Assembly: GCA_018052455.1 (NCBI GenBank)
Contig: JAGPNE010000008.1
Coordinates: forward strand, 1 to 62,903
DNA length: 62,903 bases
Source: Candidatus Fermentithermobacillaceae bacterium
Lineage (GTDB): Bacteria > Bacillota > Sulfobacillia > Fermentithermobacillales > Fermentithermobacillaceae
Direction of reading: 5' to 3'
The number at the start of each line of letters is the position of its first letter. Within the stretch, counting starts at the first letter, position 1. Position numbers and translations under genes: made by a program. Below are positions 44,157 to 54,718 of this stretch, piece by piece. Below the pieces are notes generated by a model. It saw only the letters and a program-made list of their open reading frames with translations, had not been told where the DNA came from and ran no database searches.

Positions 44157-46334
44157 CTATCCTTGCTTGCGATAGTATTCAAACCAAGCCAAGATTCTCT
44201 TGTTCAAATCAACTCTGTGAAGCGGTCTTTTGAAACCGTGGTACTCGTCAGGGTATCTCACGAACACGGTCGTTTTGCCTAGACGCTTGAGAGACTGATA
44301 GAATTCCTCTGAATGAGTTATTCTGCACCTATAGTCATTTTCGCCATGTACCAGGAGGATTGGGGTTTCAACGTTCTCGACATGGCTGACGGGTGATCGA
44401 TCCAGATAGAGGTCTCTTGCTTCCCACGGTTTCCCTCCGTACTCCCGCTCATCAGCCCATATGATGTCTGTACAGCCGTAGTCTGTGTAGAGGTTGCATA
44501 CAGGAGCGCCGGCACATGCTGCTTTAAAAGCGTTGGTCTGGGTTATAATCCATGTAGTCATGTATCCCCCGTATGACCAGCCATGGATAAACATGTTGTC
44601 TTTGTCGACTGGATAGTCACCAAGTACTGTTTTTACGCCATCCATTATGTCCGAATAGTCCTTTCGTCCCCAATCACCGTCTATACATGAGGCAAAATCT
44701 TGCCCGTATGAAGAACTACCTCTTGGGTTGAAGTAACATACGTAATACCCCAGTCCTGCAAACATTTGAGCTCTTAGCATGAATGCCGAACCGTATGCTC
44801 CGTGCGGCCCCCCATGGACGAGGGTCACCATAGGGTACAATGACTGGTCGGAAGGACTGCCAGAGGGTAAATCCTCAACTGGTGGATGGATCAGCCAGGC
44901 GTCTAGTTTCTGCCCATCTTCCCCATGGTACTGAAATCTATCACACTTGCCTAGAGCGACTTGGGACACAAGATCGTCGTTATCGAAAGTCACTTTCTTT
45001 TCGCGAATCTCAGTGGGGATATCCTTGTTGGAGCATCTGACTTCCATCAGAAACAGGTTTTCCGGTTCTTCAGGAGTTGACCAGCGTGCAGCAAGGACAC
45101 CTTTTTTTGTGTGAAACGCAGATAAGGACTTTTCGGGAGAGCCTGCAATAACTCGCATTTGAAGGGCGCTACCGGATCCGGATGGCAGATCTACGCAGTA
45201 GATGTAAGGGGTTCCGCGGTCTACTGCGGAGAAGTATAAGGTAGAACCGTCCCACGAAAGCGAAGTTCCATGGCCGTAAGTTGTATCAGATGAAATGAAG
45301 CTCCCGGCTTCCAGATCAGTCGCTGCCGTTACGTTTGTGACGCTATCCTCGCACAGAGGCTCTGGCAGAGTGCCTTCTTCCAGACACTTCCGAAACGTGC
45401 CCACAGGCAAGAGATACAGATCAGTCTTAGTAGAGACGCTCTTTGCATTGTTGTGGCCGAAGAAGGCAATGTACTTGCCATCTTCTGACCACTGAGGTTG
45501 CCAAGCAGGTCCGGGCGAACCGTACAGGAGGTAGTTCTTTCTTTCTGATATGTCTACGAGCCACAGATCTGACTTGGTGTGGTAGTCTGCATCATCTCTA
45601 CAAAGAGCAGATGTGACAAGGTAATTTGCGTCAGGCGACAAAGAAGGGAGCCCGTAGTCGAAGTCACCAGAGGTAACCTGATGGCTCTTTAGTTCTTTTC
45701 CAGAGCAAAGACTATTGTCTAGGTCTATGTAGAAGATGTGGGTTCTTATGTCGTCGTAGTATCCGATTCCGTCCATCCTGTATCGCAGGCGGGTTACAAC
45801 TCTAATGTCATTGAGGTTCTTCTTTTCAGAGATCTCCTTGCTAGATTCATCTTTGCTCAATCTGCGCTCCGCCTGTTCGAGAGCACGCTGCCTATCTTCT
45901 TCGGGGCACCCTGGGTACGGCAGCCAATCGGCAGGCTTAGCAAAGACCCCTGCCAGATAATAGATCCGTTGTCCATCCGGTGACCACACAGGTTCGCTTT
46001 GGACCTTTTCTTTTGTTTTGGCGCAGATTGCTTCGCCGCCGTCCAAACCTATGACCCAGATCTGGCTTCGGGACGAGCGTTCAGATATGAATGCGATCTT
46101 TTTGGCATCAGGAGACCATCTAGGCGAACGATCTTTACCTGAATTCGTAAGCCGGACGTTTCTTCCCGTTGCTATTTCAATTACGTGTATGTTCGTTACG
46201 TATTCGTCGTCTTTGATTGACTGGCGAACGTATGCGAGAAACTTGCCGTCAGGCGAAACCTGCAGATCCCCGTAACAGACCAAGTCGGCAATATCTTCAG
46301 GCTTCAGGGGTCTTTTGTGCGATAAAAGGGCCAT
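44157..46334 (-). CDS. S9 family prolyl oligopeptidase-type peptidase
   Basis: 725-residue serine peptidase, acylaminoacyl-peptidase/DPP type. The N-terminal half is a beta propeller with TolB-like repeats (SPDGKFLAYVR, SPRWSPDAKKIAFIS, EPVWSPDGQRIYY). The C-terminal alpha/beta-hydrolase has Ser587 in GWSYGG, an Asp in HGENDYRC and a His in DEYHGFKR. No signal peptide, so cytosolic. It should release residues from short peptides. The ATG at 46334 is chosen because AAGGAGGA lies upstream. It runs against the direction of the surrounding run, between ppdK and dnaG, and appears inserted. Confidence 0.92.
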   Translation of the reverse strand: MALLSHKRPLKPEDIADLVCYGDLQVSPDGKFLAYVRQSIKDDEYVTNIHVIEIATGRNVRLTNSGKDRSPRWSPDAKKIAFISERSSRSQIWVIGLDGGEAICAKTKEKVQSEPVWSPDGQRIYYLAGVFAKPADWLPYPGCPEEDRQRALEQAERRLSKDESSKEISEKKNLNDIRVVTRLRYRMDGIGYYDDIRTHIFYIDLDNSLCSGKELKSHQVTSGDFDYGLPSLSPDANYLVTSALCRDDADYHTKSDLWLVDISERKNYLLYGSPGPAWQPQWSEDGKYIAFFGHNNAKSVSTKTDLYLLPVGTFRKCLEEGTLPEPLCEDSVTNVTAATDLEAGSFISSDTTYGHGTSLSWDGSTLYFSAVDRGTPYIYCVDLPSGSGSALQMRVIAGSPEKSLSAFHTKKGVLAARWSTPEEPENLFLMEVRCSNKDIPTEIREKKVTFDNDDLVSQVALGKCDRFQYHGEDGQKLDAWLIHPPVEDLPSGSPSDQSLYPMVTLVHGGPHGAYGSAFMLRAQMFAGLGYYVCYFNPRGSSSYGQDFASCIDGDWGRKDYSDIMDGVKTVLGDYPVDKDNMFIHGWSYGGYMTTWIITQTNAFKAACAGAPVCNLYTDYGCTDIIWADEREYGGKPWEARDLYLDRSPVSHVENVETPILLVHGENDYRCRITHSEEFYQSLKRLGKTTVFVRYPDEYHGFKRPLHRVDLNKRILAWFEYYRKQG

Positions 46335-46822
46335 TGTATGTTCCTCCTTGTGTGTCAGTTGCACCTCGCTGAGTGCGGCGTATTTGGATGGACGTATCTG
46401 ATTCTATGCGCGTACAAAAACCAGGTGCCCAAGTGCGCCACATTCTTGATATTTTCTTCGATACATTCTATGTACATTCTATGTGAGGAGGCAATAACCC
46501 TATTTTTCTCCGGGGCAGTTTCTGTTTAGACCTTTGCGCGAAGAATTCGTAGTAATAAAGGGCATCTATGTCTGGCTTGCCATTTGTTTTTCTTTAGGCA
46601 AGCGATAGGAAGGTTATATCTTCTAACACGTAGTAATTAGTAATGACCAAAAGAAAAAACTCCTTGGTTTCCGAAATCATCTGTCTTTTGGACTAATGCT
46701 TCAATAGAAATGATGACTCAAATTGACAAAATAGTTGCACACACATGAAGGAGTTTTGCTAGTGTTATCGAATAATACGTAGGTTATATGGTTTTCACGA
46801 AAAAGAAGTAAGATAACGGGGT
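46335..46822. other. 488-base AT-rich gap before dnaG
   Basis: Divergent promoter region for the S9 peptidase and dnaG. It holds a tandem pair of TACATTCTATG at 46462-46483 and an isolated TTGACA at 46723-46728 without a matching -10 element. No gene is recognised. Confidence 0.4.
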
Positions 46823-48694
46823 GTGAAAGTGTCGGCAAGGTACTATAGCCAAGAGGTCATAGACGAGATACGGGCCAGGACAGACATAGTCTCAGTTGTG
46901 TCCGAATATGTAAAATTGCGCAAAAGCGGCAAGAACTACGTAGGCCTGTGTCCATTTCACCAGGAGAAGACCCCTTCTTTTACCGTTGATCCAGAGAAGC
47001 AATTCTTCTATTGCTTCGGATGCGGCGAAGGTGGAAACATCTTCACTTTCCTCATGAAAATGGAGAATATGAGTTTCCCAGATGCAGTTGAGAAACTGGC
47101 GGCCAGGGCCGGAGTTAGGCTTCCCGAACCAACTCTTAGTTCTTCGGAGAAGAAGCGGAAACAGGAGCTGGACGGGGTGCGAAATGTTCTTAGTTTTGCC
47201 CATGAGAAGTACAGGCAGGTGCTTTTCTCCAAGCAGGGGGCGCATGCTCTCAAATATCTTGAGAAGCGCGGCGTGCTCCGAGGCACCATAGACCTTTTTG
47301 AACTAGGCTATGCACCTGCCCAGTGGGATTTTATAGTGAGTCAGACTGGTAAAGCCGGCATATCTCCTGATTCTTTGGTGAAATCTGGCCTTGTTGTGGA
47401 GAAAGAGCCAGGTCGTGGTGGAGAGTCAAAGACCGATCTACGTTTGAGCAACATGTACGATCGGTTTCGAGGGCGGATAATGTTTCCCATTTGGAATTCC
47501 ACAGGGGACCTCATAGGTTTTGCGGGCCGCGCTGTAGGAAATGATGAGCCGAAATACCTTAATTCACCAGATACACCCCTTTTCCACAAGGGCAAGGAAT
47601 TGTACGCGCTAAACTTGGCAAAAACCGGGATCCGCAACAAAGGAAGAGTATGTGTCATGGAAGGCTACATGGATGTGATTAGCGCTTTCCAGAATGGTAT
47701 TGACTACGCAGTAGCGGGGATGGGTACTGCTTTTTCAGCGCAGCAGGCCAGGGCGCTTCTGCTTCTGTGCGAAGATGTGGTTTTGGCGTATGACCAGGAT
47801 GACGCAGGGAAGAGGGCAGTCAGACGATGCATAGATGTCTTCCGCGAAGCGGGTGGTAGAAGCCGAGTGGCAGTGTTTGAGGGCGCAAAGGATCCTGATG
47901 AGTATGTGATCAAGTATGGTGCGGAGAAATTCGAGGGATTGGTCGCAAACGCAGTTACAGATATAGAATTCATATACCGAGAAGCCGTCAGAGCGAATGA
48001 CCTATCTACGATTGAGGGAAAACTCAAGGTCAAGGATATTATCGTACCTGTGCTTGCCGAACTCGAGAGCGATGTCGAAATCTCAGCATACGTCTCAGAA
48101 ATTGCCCGGGATCTTGACGTTATGAAGGAATCTCTCTACAAGGACGTAGAATTGTATAGAAGGAAAGCGCGCAGGGCGTCAACCAAATCAAGCGATAGCA
48201 ATGCGTCACGTCCTACATCTCAAAATAACTTGCCAAGGAATAAGAGTAAAGAAGTAAATTTGGCTAGACGCCGTGCAGAGGAAGGAATTATCAAGGTGCT
48301 CGTAGAAAAACCTGAATTAGTGAATGTTGCAAAAATGCACCTTACCGGTGAAGATTTTTCGGATGAGCAATGCCGGTTAATGTTTGCGAATTGTGATGAT
48401 CTCCTTGTTTGGACAGAAGATCCTGAGATATCTAACTGGGTCGCGCAGATTTGTGCAGGCTTTGGGCCTATCGACAGACCTGAACGCGTACTTGCGGATT
48501 GCATACGAAGGATAAATGAGTTTCGTTTGGCAGAATTGAGAGATGAGATGAGAAAAGCTGAAGAAGATGGAGACCAGGAACGGTTAGTCGCCATACTTTA
48601 CGAATATCAGAAATTACTTAGACAGGTGAAGTCTACAGGGGATGAAAACTTGAGCGGTTTCCCCGGTGATTTCTCCGGGAGGGAAGACGGTTGA
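46823..48694 (+). CDS. dnaG: DNA primase DnaG
   Basis: 623-residue primase making RNA primers for replication. The N-terminal zinc finger has Cys43, His46, Cys64 and Cys67; the Toprim core includes [17 protein letters not shown] and [14 protein letters not shown]. The C-terminal helicase-interaction domain follows a Ser/Asn-rich linker near residues 455-480. A GTG start follows GGGG. The stop overlaps the rpoD start, forming the classic dnaG-rpoD operon. Confidence 0.96.
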   Translation: MKVSARYYSQEVIDEIRARTDIVSVVSEYVKLRKSGKNYVGLCPFHQEKTPSFTVDPEKQFFYCFGCGEGGNIFTFLMKMENMSFPDAVEKLAARAGVRLPEPTLSSSEKKRKQELDGVRNVLSFAHEKYRQVLFSKQGAHALKYLEKRGVLRGTIDLFELGYAPAQWDFIVSQTGKAGISPDSLVKSGLVVEKEPGRGGESKTDLRLSNMYDRFRGRIMFPIWNSTGDLIGFAGRAVGNDEPKYLNSPDTPLFHKGKELYALNLAKTGIRNKGRVCVMEGYMDVISAFQNGIDYAVAGMGTAFSAQQARALLLLCEDVVLAYDQDDAGKRAVRRCIDVFREAGGRSRVAVFEGAKDPDEYVIKYGAEKFEGLVANAVTDIEFIYREAVRANDLSTIEGKLKVKDIIVPVLAELESDVEISAYVSEIARDLDVMKESLYKDVELYRRKARRASTKSSDSNASRPTSQNNLPRNKSKEVNLARRRAEEGIIKVLVEKPELVNVAKMHLTGEDFSDEQCRLMFANCDDLLVWTEDPEISNWVAQICAGFGPIDRPERVLADCIRRINEFRLAELRDEMRKAEEDGDQERLVAILYEYQKLLRQVKSTGDENLSGFPGDFSGREDG

Positions 48695-49917
48695 AGAACC
48701 TTAGTGCAGAGATGAATGCGATAAAGGAGCTAATTGCGCTGGGGCAAGGTAAGGGCTTCTTAACCTATAAGGAAATTGCCGATGCGTTGGAAGGCCTGGA
48801 GATGAGCGAAGAGCAAGTCGACCAGGTCTACCGCGAATTCAATAGGCTTGGCATAAATGTATTGAGCGAGAGGCAGTCAGCATCTAGTGCTTTTCATCCG
48901 CAGTCGATAAAAGAACCTGAGGCTGTTGAGGAATCTTTCGAGCCGGGACGTGAAAGATCCAGACAATCAATTCTAGACGCAGAAGAAGAAATGGAAGATG
49001 AGATTATCGACGAAGATGAAGAGGAGGCAGAAGAGGCTGAGGGCAAAGAAGATGGGGCAGATATCGATTTGTCTGTTCCGGAGGGAGTGGCCTTAGATGA
49101 CCCGGTTAGAATGTATTTGAAGGAAATCGGTCGGGTTCCTCTCCTTACTGCCGAGGAAGAAGTGGAATTGGCCAAACGTATGGAAATGGGTGATAGAGAG
49201 GCAAAGCAGCGTCTAATCGAGTCCAACCTGCGGCTTGTCGTGTCTATTGCCAAAAGATATGTAGGCCGGGGAATGGCTTTTCTAGACCTTATTCAGGAAG
49301 GCAACATGGGTTTGATAAAAGCTGTTGAGAAGTTTGACTACAGAAAGGGCTACAAACTTAGCACTTACGCAACGTGGTGGATAAGGCAAGCTATCACTAG
49401 AGCCATAGCCGACCAGGCCAGGACTATAAGGATTCCGGTACACATGGTAGAGACGATCAACAAACTGGTTAGAACCTCGCGGGAACTAGTCCAGGAACTT
49501 GGTCGAGAACCTACGGCAGAAGAGATTGCGGAAAAGATGGGAATTACACCTGAAAAGGTGCGTGAGATTCAGAAGATAGCTCAAGAACCTGTTTCTCTGG
49601 AAACGCCAATCGGTGAGGAAGAAGACAGCCACCTTGGGGACTTCATTGAAGATGTGGATGCGCTTGCCCCTGATGAGGCAGCTTCATATCTGCTTCTGAG
49701 GGAGCAAATTGAGGAAGTGCTTTCCGGTTTGAATGACCGTGAGCAGAGGGTCTTGAGGCTCCGTTTCGGTTTGGATGACGGAAGACCGCGTACCCTTGAA
49801 GAAGTGGGGCGAGAGTTTGGCGTGACGCGGGAACGCATAAGGCAGATTGAGGCCAAGGCTTTGCGAAAACTCAGAAATCCCCAGAGAAGCAAGAAACTAA
49901 AAGACTATCTGGCCTAA
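48691..49917 (+). CDS. rpoD: Primary sigma factor RpoD/SigA
   Basis: 408-residue housekeeping sigma factor. After the region 1.1-like N-terminus comes an acidic insert at about 88-120 rich in Glu and Asp, then regions 1.2 to 4.2 in order: [16 protein letters not shown], the region 2 core ([29 protein letters not shown]), and the 4.2 helix-turn-helix ([24 protein letters not shown]); quotations are partial. The TTG start overlaps the dnaG stop, with GGGAGG upstream. Confidence 0.97.
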   Translation: MKNLSAEMNAIKELIALGQGKGFLTYKEIADALEGLEMSEEQVDQVYREFNRLGINVLSERQSASSAFHPQSIKEPEAVEESFEPGRERSRQSILDAEEEMEDEIIDEDEEEAEEAEGKEDGADIDLSVPEGVALDDPVRMYLKEIGRVPLLTAEEEVELAKRMEMGDREAKQRLIESNLRLVVSIAKRYVGRGMAFLDLIQEGNMGLIKAVEKFDYRKGYKLSTYATWWIRQAITRAIADQARTIRIPVHMVETINKLVRTSRELVQELGREPTAEEIAEKMGITPEKVREIQKIAQEPVSLETPIGEEEDSHLGDFIEDVDALAPDEAASYLLLREQIEEVLSGLNDREQRVLRLRFGLDDGRPRTLEEVGREFGVTRERIRQIEAKALRKLRNPQRSKKLKDYLA

Positions 49918-50018
49918 GATGTGGGCTCGGTGGACATATCTGGAATGCTAACGGGAAATACAGTTTGTCTGCTTATGCGGCGCATCTAGCTTGTGTGGGA
50001 TATGCAATTTCATGGTGG

Positions 50019-50046
50019 CCCGGGTGGGGAATCCCTCGGGTCTTTT
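50019..50046 (+). terminator. Probable terminator after rpoD
   Basis: Imperfect stem formed by CCCGGGTGGGG and CCCTCGGG followed by TCTTTT, about 100 bases after the rpoD stop. Confidence 0.55.
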
Positions 50047-50061
50047 GCGTTGCGAAGAGAC

Positions 50062-50088
50062 TTGGTCTTTTGGCTTTAGTGATATAAT
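50062..50088 (+). promoter_or_regulatory. Promoter upstream of chromate-type transporter genes
   Basis: Perfect TATAAT at 50083-50088 with an extended -10 TGA directly before it; a TTGGTC at 50062-50067 is only 15 bases away, so the extended -10 may matter most. It drives the transporter pair at 50191. Confidence 0.6.
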
Positions 50089-50190
50089 GAGTTGTGTATG
50101 CTTTAGGCACAGCATGTGTAAGATACTGCGGTTATGTTTGGTTATGTCTAGGTACGAAAGGAGGGAGAGCGCCTTTTAGGCACGAACGAT

Positions 50191-50892
50191 ATGAAAGACA
50201 CTAACAAAAACAGTACGAAAAGCAGCTTAGGAGATTGCACACAGGACTACAAGAACGGTATCGGCAATACAGATGCCTGCCCTCAAGAAGAATTCCCCTC
50301 TACAGATCCACGTGATGATATCTCTTTGTGGAGCATATTTGTGAGTTTTTTCAAGATCGGGGCGTTTACATTTGGCGGAGGATGGGCCATGGTACCCCTT
50401 ATCCGCAAGGAACTTGTGGATAGACAGGGGTGGCTTGAGGATTCTGAGTTTGTGGATATATTAGCTATTGCTCAGAGCGGGCCAGGTCCCATTGCGATTA
50501 ACACGTCTGTTTTGTGCGGTAACAAAATGAGGGGGTTCCCTGGGGCTATCGTAGCTACTTTGGGTTCTAGCCTCCCATCTTTTCTCGTTATCCTAGTAAT
50601 AGCTAATTTCTTTCTAAAGGTGAAAGAGTCAACAGCAGTTCAGGCGGTCTTTAAGGGCATGAGGCCAGCCATTTTCGGTCTCTTGATTTCGGCAGTGTGG
50701 CAGGTAGGCAAAAAGTCTATAACCGGCGCGAGGGATATTGCGTTCGCAGCAGTAGGCGCAGGGCTGCTTCTTTTTCTGGATATAAATCCGATTTTCGTAG
50801 TGCTCTTGGCGGCCATTTCTGGTGTCGTTTATGGGAGCATTGAGCATTCGCGGAGCGCCGCGAGATATGATGACACAAAAAACAGTGCTTAG
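50191..50892 (+). CDS. Chromate transporter family protein, first half-size subunit
   Basis: 233-residue short-chain CHR membrane protein. After a hydrophilic N-terminal extension of about 45 residues it has the family motif FFKIGAFTFGGGWAMVPLIRKELV and AQSGPGPIAINTSVL, then further membrane segments. Family members export chromate or related oxyanions; many have no proven substrate. It pairs with the next gene, as short CHR proteins work in twos. Confidence 0.88.
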   Translation: MKDTNKNSTKSSLGDCTQDYKNGIGNTDACPQEEFPSTDPRDDISLWSIFVSFFKIGAFTFGGGWAMVPLIRKELVDRQGWLEDSEFVDILAIAQSGPGPIAINTSVLCGNKMRGFPGAIVATLGSSLPSFLVILVIANFFLKVKESTAVQAVFKGMRPAIFGLLISAVWQVGKKSITGARDIAFAAVGAGLLLFLDINPIFVVLLAAISGVVYGSIEHSRSAARYDDTKNSA

Positions 50893-50987
50893 CATTGGTG
50901 TTTCCACATTGGAATCAAAGTTGAACAAGATGGGATGCCGCAGGTTTTGGTCGATCGCGGGTATCTAGGGAGTGAGATGAGTTACTT

Positions 50988-51515
50988 ATGGCCGATATTT
51001 TGCTTCAACTCTTCGTTTCGTTCCTCAAAGTAGGTGCTTTTGCCTTCGGCGGAGGTTATGCCATGATTCCTCTGATTTCAGAGGAGGTGGTGACCAATCG
51101 GGGCTGGCTGGCAATGGAGGAGTTTATTGATGTGATAGCTATATCTCAGGGCACTCCAGGTCCCATAGCCATCAATTCTGCCACTTTCGTAGGATTCAAG
51201 GTTGCAGGCGTGGTTGGTTCTGTGACAGCGACTTTTGGTGTGGTTCTTCCTTCGTTTATCATCATGATGGTCTTGGGAAGGCTTTTTCTAAGATACAAGG
51301 AAGTGCCCTTTGTTAAGTATATGCTGTCAGGTATAAGGCCTATCGTAGTAGCCTTGATTTTATCTGCAGCTCTTTCAGTGTTGCCCAACTCAATTACGGG
51401 ACTGGTTCCTGGAATCATCTCAGCAGCAGTCATTGTTGCGATCCTGGTTTTCAACATAGATCCGATTCTGCTCCTTGTGTTGTCAGGAGTCTTGGGTTTC
51501 TTCATGTACAGGTAG
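50988..51515 (+). CDS. Chromate transporter family protein, second half-size subunit
   Basis: 175-residue short-chain CHR protein with the same motifs as its partner (FLKVGAFAFGGGYAMIPLI, SQGTPGPIAINSATFVG) and about five or six membrane segments. The two probably insert in opposite orientations and form one antiporter, as established for paired short CHR proteins. The substrate here is unknown. The gap to the partner is 95 bases. Confidence 0.88.
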   Translation: MADILLQLFVSFLKVGAFAFGGGYAMIPLISEEVVTNRGWLAMEEFIDVIAISQGTPGPIAINSATFVGFKVAGVVGSVTATFGVVLPSFIIMMVLGRLFLRYKEVPFVKYMLSGIRPIVVALILSAALSVLPNSITGLVPGIISAAVIVAILVFNIDPILLLVLSGVLGFFMYR

Positions 51516-51594
51516 AGAACGCGCTTTGAGTGTTGCTTCTGGGAACGTTCGCTTTCTTGGGATGTATCCTTCCCAGTCGGGCTGTCACTTGGGC

Positions 51595-51600
51595 TATAAT
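51595..51600 (+). promoter_or_regulatory. -10 element upstream of gap
   Basis: Perfect TATAAT 40 bases before the gap start, followed by GGAAGGGA. No strong -35 box is seen at 17 bases; an activator or weak -35 is possible. Confidence 0.5.
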
Positions 51601-51640
51601 ATGGAAGGGACTAACTTCATCGTTCAGGGGGTAATTCTAA

Positions 51641-52639
51641 ATGGTTAAGGTAGGTATTAACGGATTTGGTAGCATAGGCAGGCGATTTCTAAGAGCATCA
51701 AAGCGTGCGGAGAACTACGAGGTCGTAGCACTAAATGATTTGGCCGATCCCGGTAATCTCGCGTATCTTCTCAAGTATGACTCCAATTACGGGACTCTTG
51801 AAGACGACGTGAGAGTCGAGGGTCAAGGACTTAACATAGGCGGCAAGTATGTACGCGTGTTCTCTGAAAGAGACCCTGGCAATATTCCTTGGAGAGACGT
51901 AGGAGTAGATATTGTCCTTGAGTCTACAGGTAGATTTACAAAGAAGGAGCAAGCAGTTGCTCACATAGAGTCGGGAGGAGCCAAGAAAGTGGTTATTTCA
52001 GCTCCTGCCAAAGGCGAAGATATTACAATTGTAATGGGCGTTAATCAGGACAAGTACGATCCTCAGAAGCACCATGTTATCTCTAACGCGTCATGCACGA
52101 CCAACGGCCTAGCTCCTGTAGCTAAGGTTTTGGATGAGGTCTTCGGGATTGAAAGAGGTCTTATGACTACGATCCACGCTTATACAAACGATCAAGTTAC
52201 CCTTGATTTTCCCCATAAGGATTTTCGAAGGGGCAGGGCAGCCGCTCTAAACATCATTCCGACAACTACGGGGGCGGCAAGAGCCGTTTCATTGGTTCTT
52301 CCACAGTTGGAGGGCAAGATAAACGGAATGGCTTTTAGAGTGCCTACTCCTACGGTCTCCGTAATTGATCTAACTTGCGAACTATCTAAGGCATGCGATG
52401 CCCAGGAAGTCAACCAGGCTTTGGAGAACGCAGCCAGAAACGAACTCAAAGGGATTCTCGGCGTGTCCTACGAACCCTTGGTTTCAGCAGACTACAAAGG
52501 AATGAAAGAGTCTTCTGTAGTGGATGCACTGTCCACGCAGGTTATAGGAGACAAGATGGTAAAAGTCATCGCCTGGTACGATAACGAGTGGGGTTACTCA
52601 GAGCGCCTGGTTGACCTAATCACATACATCATTTCGTGA
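51641..52639 (+). CDS. gap: Glyceraldehyde-3-phosphate dehydrogenase
   Basis: 332-residue NAD-dependent glycolytic enzyme. The Rossmann start [18 protein letters not shown], the catalytic Cys152 in SNASCTTNG and the C-terminal WYDNEWGYS are all present. It heads the lower-glycolysis run gap-pgk-tpiA-gpmI-eno. A palindrome overlaps its stop codon. Confidence 0.97.
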   Translation: MVKVGINGFGSIGRRFLRASKRAENYEVVALNDLADPGNLAYLLKYDSNYGTLEDDVRVEGQGLNIGGKYVRVFSERDPGNIPWRDVGVDIVLESTGRFTKKEQAVAHIESGGAKKVVISAPAKGEDITIVMGVNQDKYDPQKHHVISNASCTTNGLAPVAKVLDEVFGIERGLMTTIHAYTNDQVTLDFPHKDFRRGRAAALNIIPTTTGAARAVSLVLPQLEGKINGMAFRVPTPTVSVIDLTCELSKACDAQEVNQALENAARNELKGILGVSYEPLVSADYKGMKESSVVDALSTQVIGDKMVKVIAWYDNEWGYSERLVDLITYIIS

Positions 52640-52665
52640 AGCAGGAGAACCGACCCCGTGATTCA
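52636..52665. repeat. Degenerate palindrome related to the 29-bp repeats
   Basis: Arms GTGAAGCA and TGATTCAC (seven of eight pairs) around GAGAACCGACCCCG, overlapping the gap stop codon. The CCG(A/T)CCCC core and GAAGCA arm recall the five copies at 13.5-19.9 kb, but it is clearly a different subtype. Confidence 0.5.
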
Positions 52666-52686
52666 CTATGAGGAGGTGCAGGGGCT

Positions 52687-53853
52687 GTGGATGTTTCTGG
52701 GAAGGCTTGTTTGTGTCGGGTGGATTTTAATGTGCCTATTCGCAATGGTGTGATTACTGATGATACGCGGATTAGGGCGTCGCTGCCTACGATTAGATGG
52801 CTTACGGAACGTGGTGCTAAGGTTGTCCTCGTGTCTCATCTTGGAAGGCCAAAGGGTAAGGTAGTTGAAGATCTGAGAATGGATCCTGTGGCGGCGCGCC
52901 TTTCAGAGTTTCTTGGGGTAGACGTTCGGAAATTGGACGATTGCGTCGGCGAGGATGTGGCTCAAGCGGTACGTTCAATGAAGCCAGGGGAAGTGATGCT
53001 TCTGGAGAATGTTCGCTTTTATCCTGAAGAAGAGCAGAACGATAGAGAATTTGCAAAGAAACTGGCGGCGCCTTTTGACGTCTTTATAAATGACGCTTTT
53101 GGCACTGCTCATAGAGCTCACGCGTCGACAGTAGGGGTTGCGGACTTCCTGCCAGCGTATCCTGGTTGCCTAATGAAACGTGAGTTGAATGCCTTAGGGA
53201 GACTGTTAAGCTCACCTGAGCGGCCATTTGTTGCAGTCATAGGAGGGGCAAAAGTTTCTGACAAACTGGGAGTTTTGGAGAATCTCCTTGAAAAGGTGGA
53301 TATCCTCTTGATTGGCGGCGGCATGGCCAATACGTTCTTGATGGCCAAAGGCTATGGCGTCGGTCGTTCTCTTTGCGAGAAAGAAAAGAGGGAAGACGCT
53401 ATCAGGATCATTGAAAAGGCCGGTAGCCTAGGCAAAGAGTTGGTGGTTCCCGTCGATTTGGTAGTTGCCGAGAAACCAGAAGCAGGAGTTCCCGTTGAGG
53501 TTGTTCACTCGCAGCGTATTCCCGAAAACATGATGGCTCTTGATATAGGCCCTGAGACTCGACGAGAATTTTCTAATGTGATATCAAAGGCTAAGACCGT
53601 CTTTTGGAACGGGCCCATGGGGGTTTTTGAAGTGGAGCAGTTCCGTGGGGGCACTCTGGAGATAGCATCTGCTGTTGCCAGTGTTGACGGTTTTACCGTA
53701 GTAGGAGGCGGAGACTCCCTGGCGGCCATCGAAATGGCTGGATGTGCTGATAGAATAAGTCATCTGTCAACTGGAGGGGGAGCCTCTCTTGAGTTCTTAG
53801 AAGGCAGAGAGCTTCCAGGGGTCAAATGTCTGTGTCCTAAGACCTGTGATTGA
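52687..53853 (+). CDS. pgk: Phosphoglycerate kinase
   Basis: 388-residue ATP-forming glycolytic enzyme. VDFNVPI near the start, the SHLGRPKG segment, NDAFGTAHRAH and the late GGGDSLAAIE motif are intact. The N-terminus is about eight residues shorter than most homologues, but the GTG at 52687 has AGGAGGTG 10 bases upstream and no earlier start is supported. Confidence 0.96.
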   Translation: MDVSGKACLCRVDFNVPIRNGVITDDTRIRASLPTIRWLTERGAKVVLVSHLGRPKGKVVEDLRMDPVAARLSEFLGVDVRKLDDCVGEDVAQAVRSMKPGEVMLLENVRFYPEEEQNDREFAKKLAAPFDVFINDAFGTAHRAHASTVGVADFLPAYPGCLMKRELNALGRLLSSPERPFVAVIGGAKVSDKLGVLENLLEKVDILLIGGGMANTFLMAKGYGVGRSLCEKEKREDAIRIIEKAGSLGKELVVPVDLVVAEKPEAGVPVEVVHSQRIPENMMALDIGPETRREFSNVISKAKTVFWNGPMGVFEVEQFRGGTLEIASAVASVDGFTVVGGGDSLAAIEMAGCADRISHLSTGGGASLEFLEGRELPGVKCLCPKTCD

Positions 53854-53883
53854 ACATTTTCATTATTTCTAGGGAGAGTAAAA

Positions 53884-54675
53884 ATGCGAAAACCACTTAT
53901 CGCTGCTAACTGGAAGATGAACAAAAGCATAGGCGAAGCGGTGTCTTTTGCCAGTGTTTTTGCAGAACGATTGTACAGACGATTCCCAGATAAAAACATA
54001 CCTGTAGACGTGCTTGTATGCCCGTCTTTTTTGAGTATTCCTGCACTGTGTGCCTTGTTTGCCGATGAGCCGGTAGATGTCGGAGCCCAGAATATGTACT
54101 GGGAAGAAAAGGGTGCTTTTACCGGTGAAGTTTCTCCGCACATGTTAAAAGACGCAGGTTGCCTATATGTCATTGTTGGGCATTCAGAGAGGCGCCATAT
54201 ATTTGGAGAAAGCGATGATGATGTCCTCAAAAAGGTAAGAGCTGCTTTGAACCATGGACTGAGGCCCATTGTTTGCGTAGGAGAGACGCTGGAGGAGAGA
54301 GAGGACGGGAAGACTGCTGATGTGGTCTCTCGAATGGTAAGAGCCGCGTTTTCTCAAGTCAAGCCTGAGGAAATTTCGTTTTGTACGGTTGCTTATGAAC
54401 CTGTGTGGGCTATAGGGACTGGCAGGGAAGCCCGGCCCGATGATGCACAAGACGTCATATTGGGTGTGAGGGAAACCGTAGATGCAATCTACAAGCAAGA
54501 TCTGTCCGAGCATCTCAGGGTGCTATATGGCGGGAGCGTCAAATCATCCAATGTCCGTTCCTTTATGTCAAGAGAATGTATCGACGGTGTGTTGGTAGGG
54601 GGAGCGAGTCTAGACCCTGAGGAGTTCTTCAAGATAGTCGAAGAAGGATACAAGGCCAAAAGGCAGTTTCTATAG
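53884..54675 (+). CDS. tpiA: Triosephosphate isomerase
   Basis: 263-residue TIM-barrel enzyme interconverting dihydroxyacetone phosphate and glyceraldehyde 3-phosphate. Catalytic residues Lys11 (ANWKMN), His100 (GHSERR) and Glu172 (AYEPVWAIGTG) are present, as is the phosphate loop YGGSVK. About ten residues longer than usual because of an insert near residue 36. Lies 30 bases after pgk. Confidence 0.96.
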   Translation: MRKPLIAANWKMNKSIGEAVSFASVFAERLYRRFPDKNIPVDVLVCPSFLSIPALCALFADEPVDVGAQNMYWEEKGAFTGEVSPHMLKDAGCLYVIVGHSERRHIFGESDDDVLKKVRAALNHGLRPIVCVGETLEEREDGKTADVVSRMVRAAFSQVKPEEISFCTVAYEPVWAIGTGREARPDDAQDVILGVRETVDAIYKQDLSEHLRVLYGGSVKSSNVRSFMSRECIDGVLVGGASLDPEEFFKIVEEGYKAKRQFL

Positions 54676-54718
54676 CTCGTTGCGTATTGTCAATAGGGTT
54701 TGGTGTGGGGGAATTGAC

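Noticed and set aside
46462..46483. Tandem 11-base duplication TACATTCTATG as a regulator binding site
   Set aside because: Only two copies in AT-rich DNA; no supporting context, so kept only as a remark on the gap.
46723..46728. TTGACA as a dnaG promoter
   Set aside because: There is no acceptable -10 element 16-18 bases downstream.
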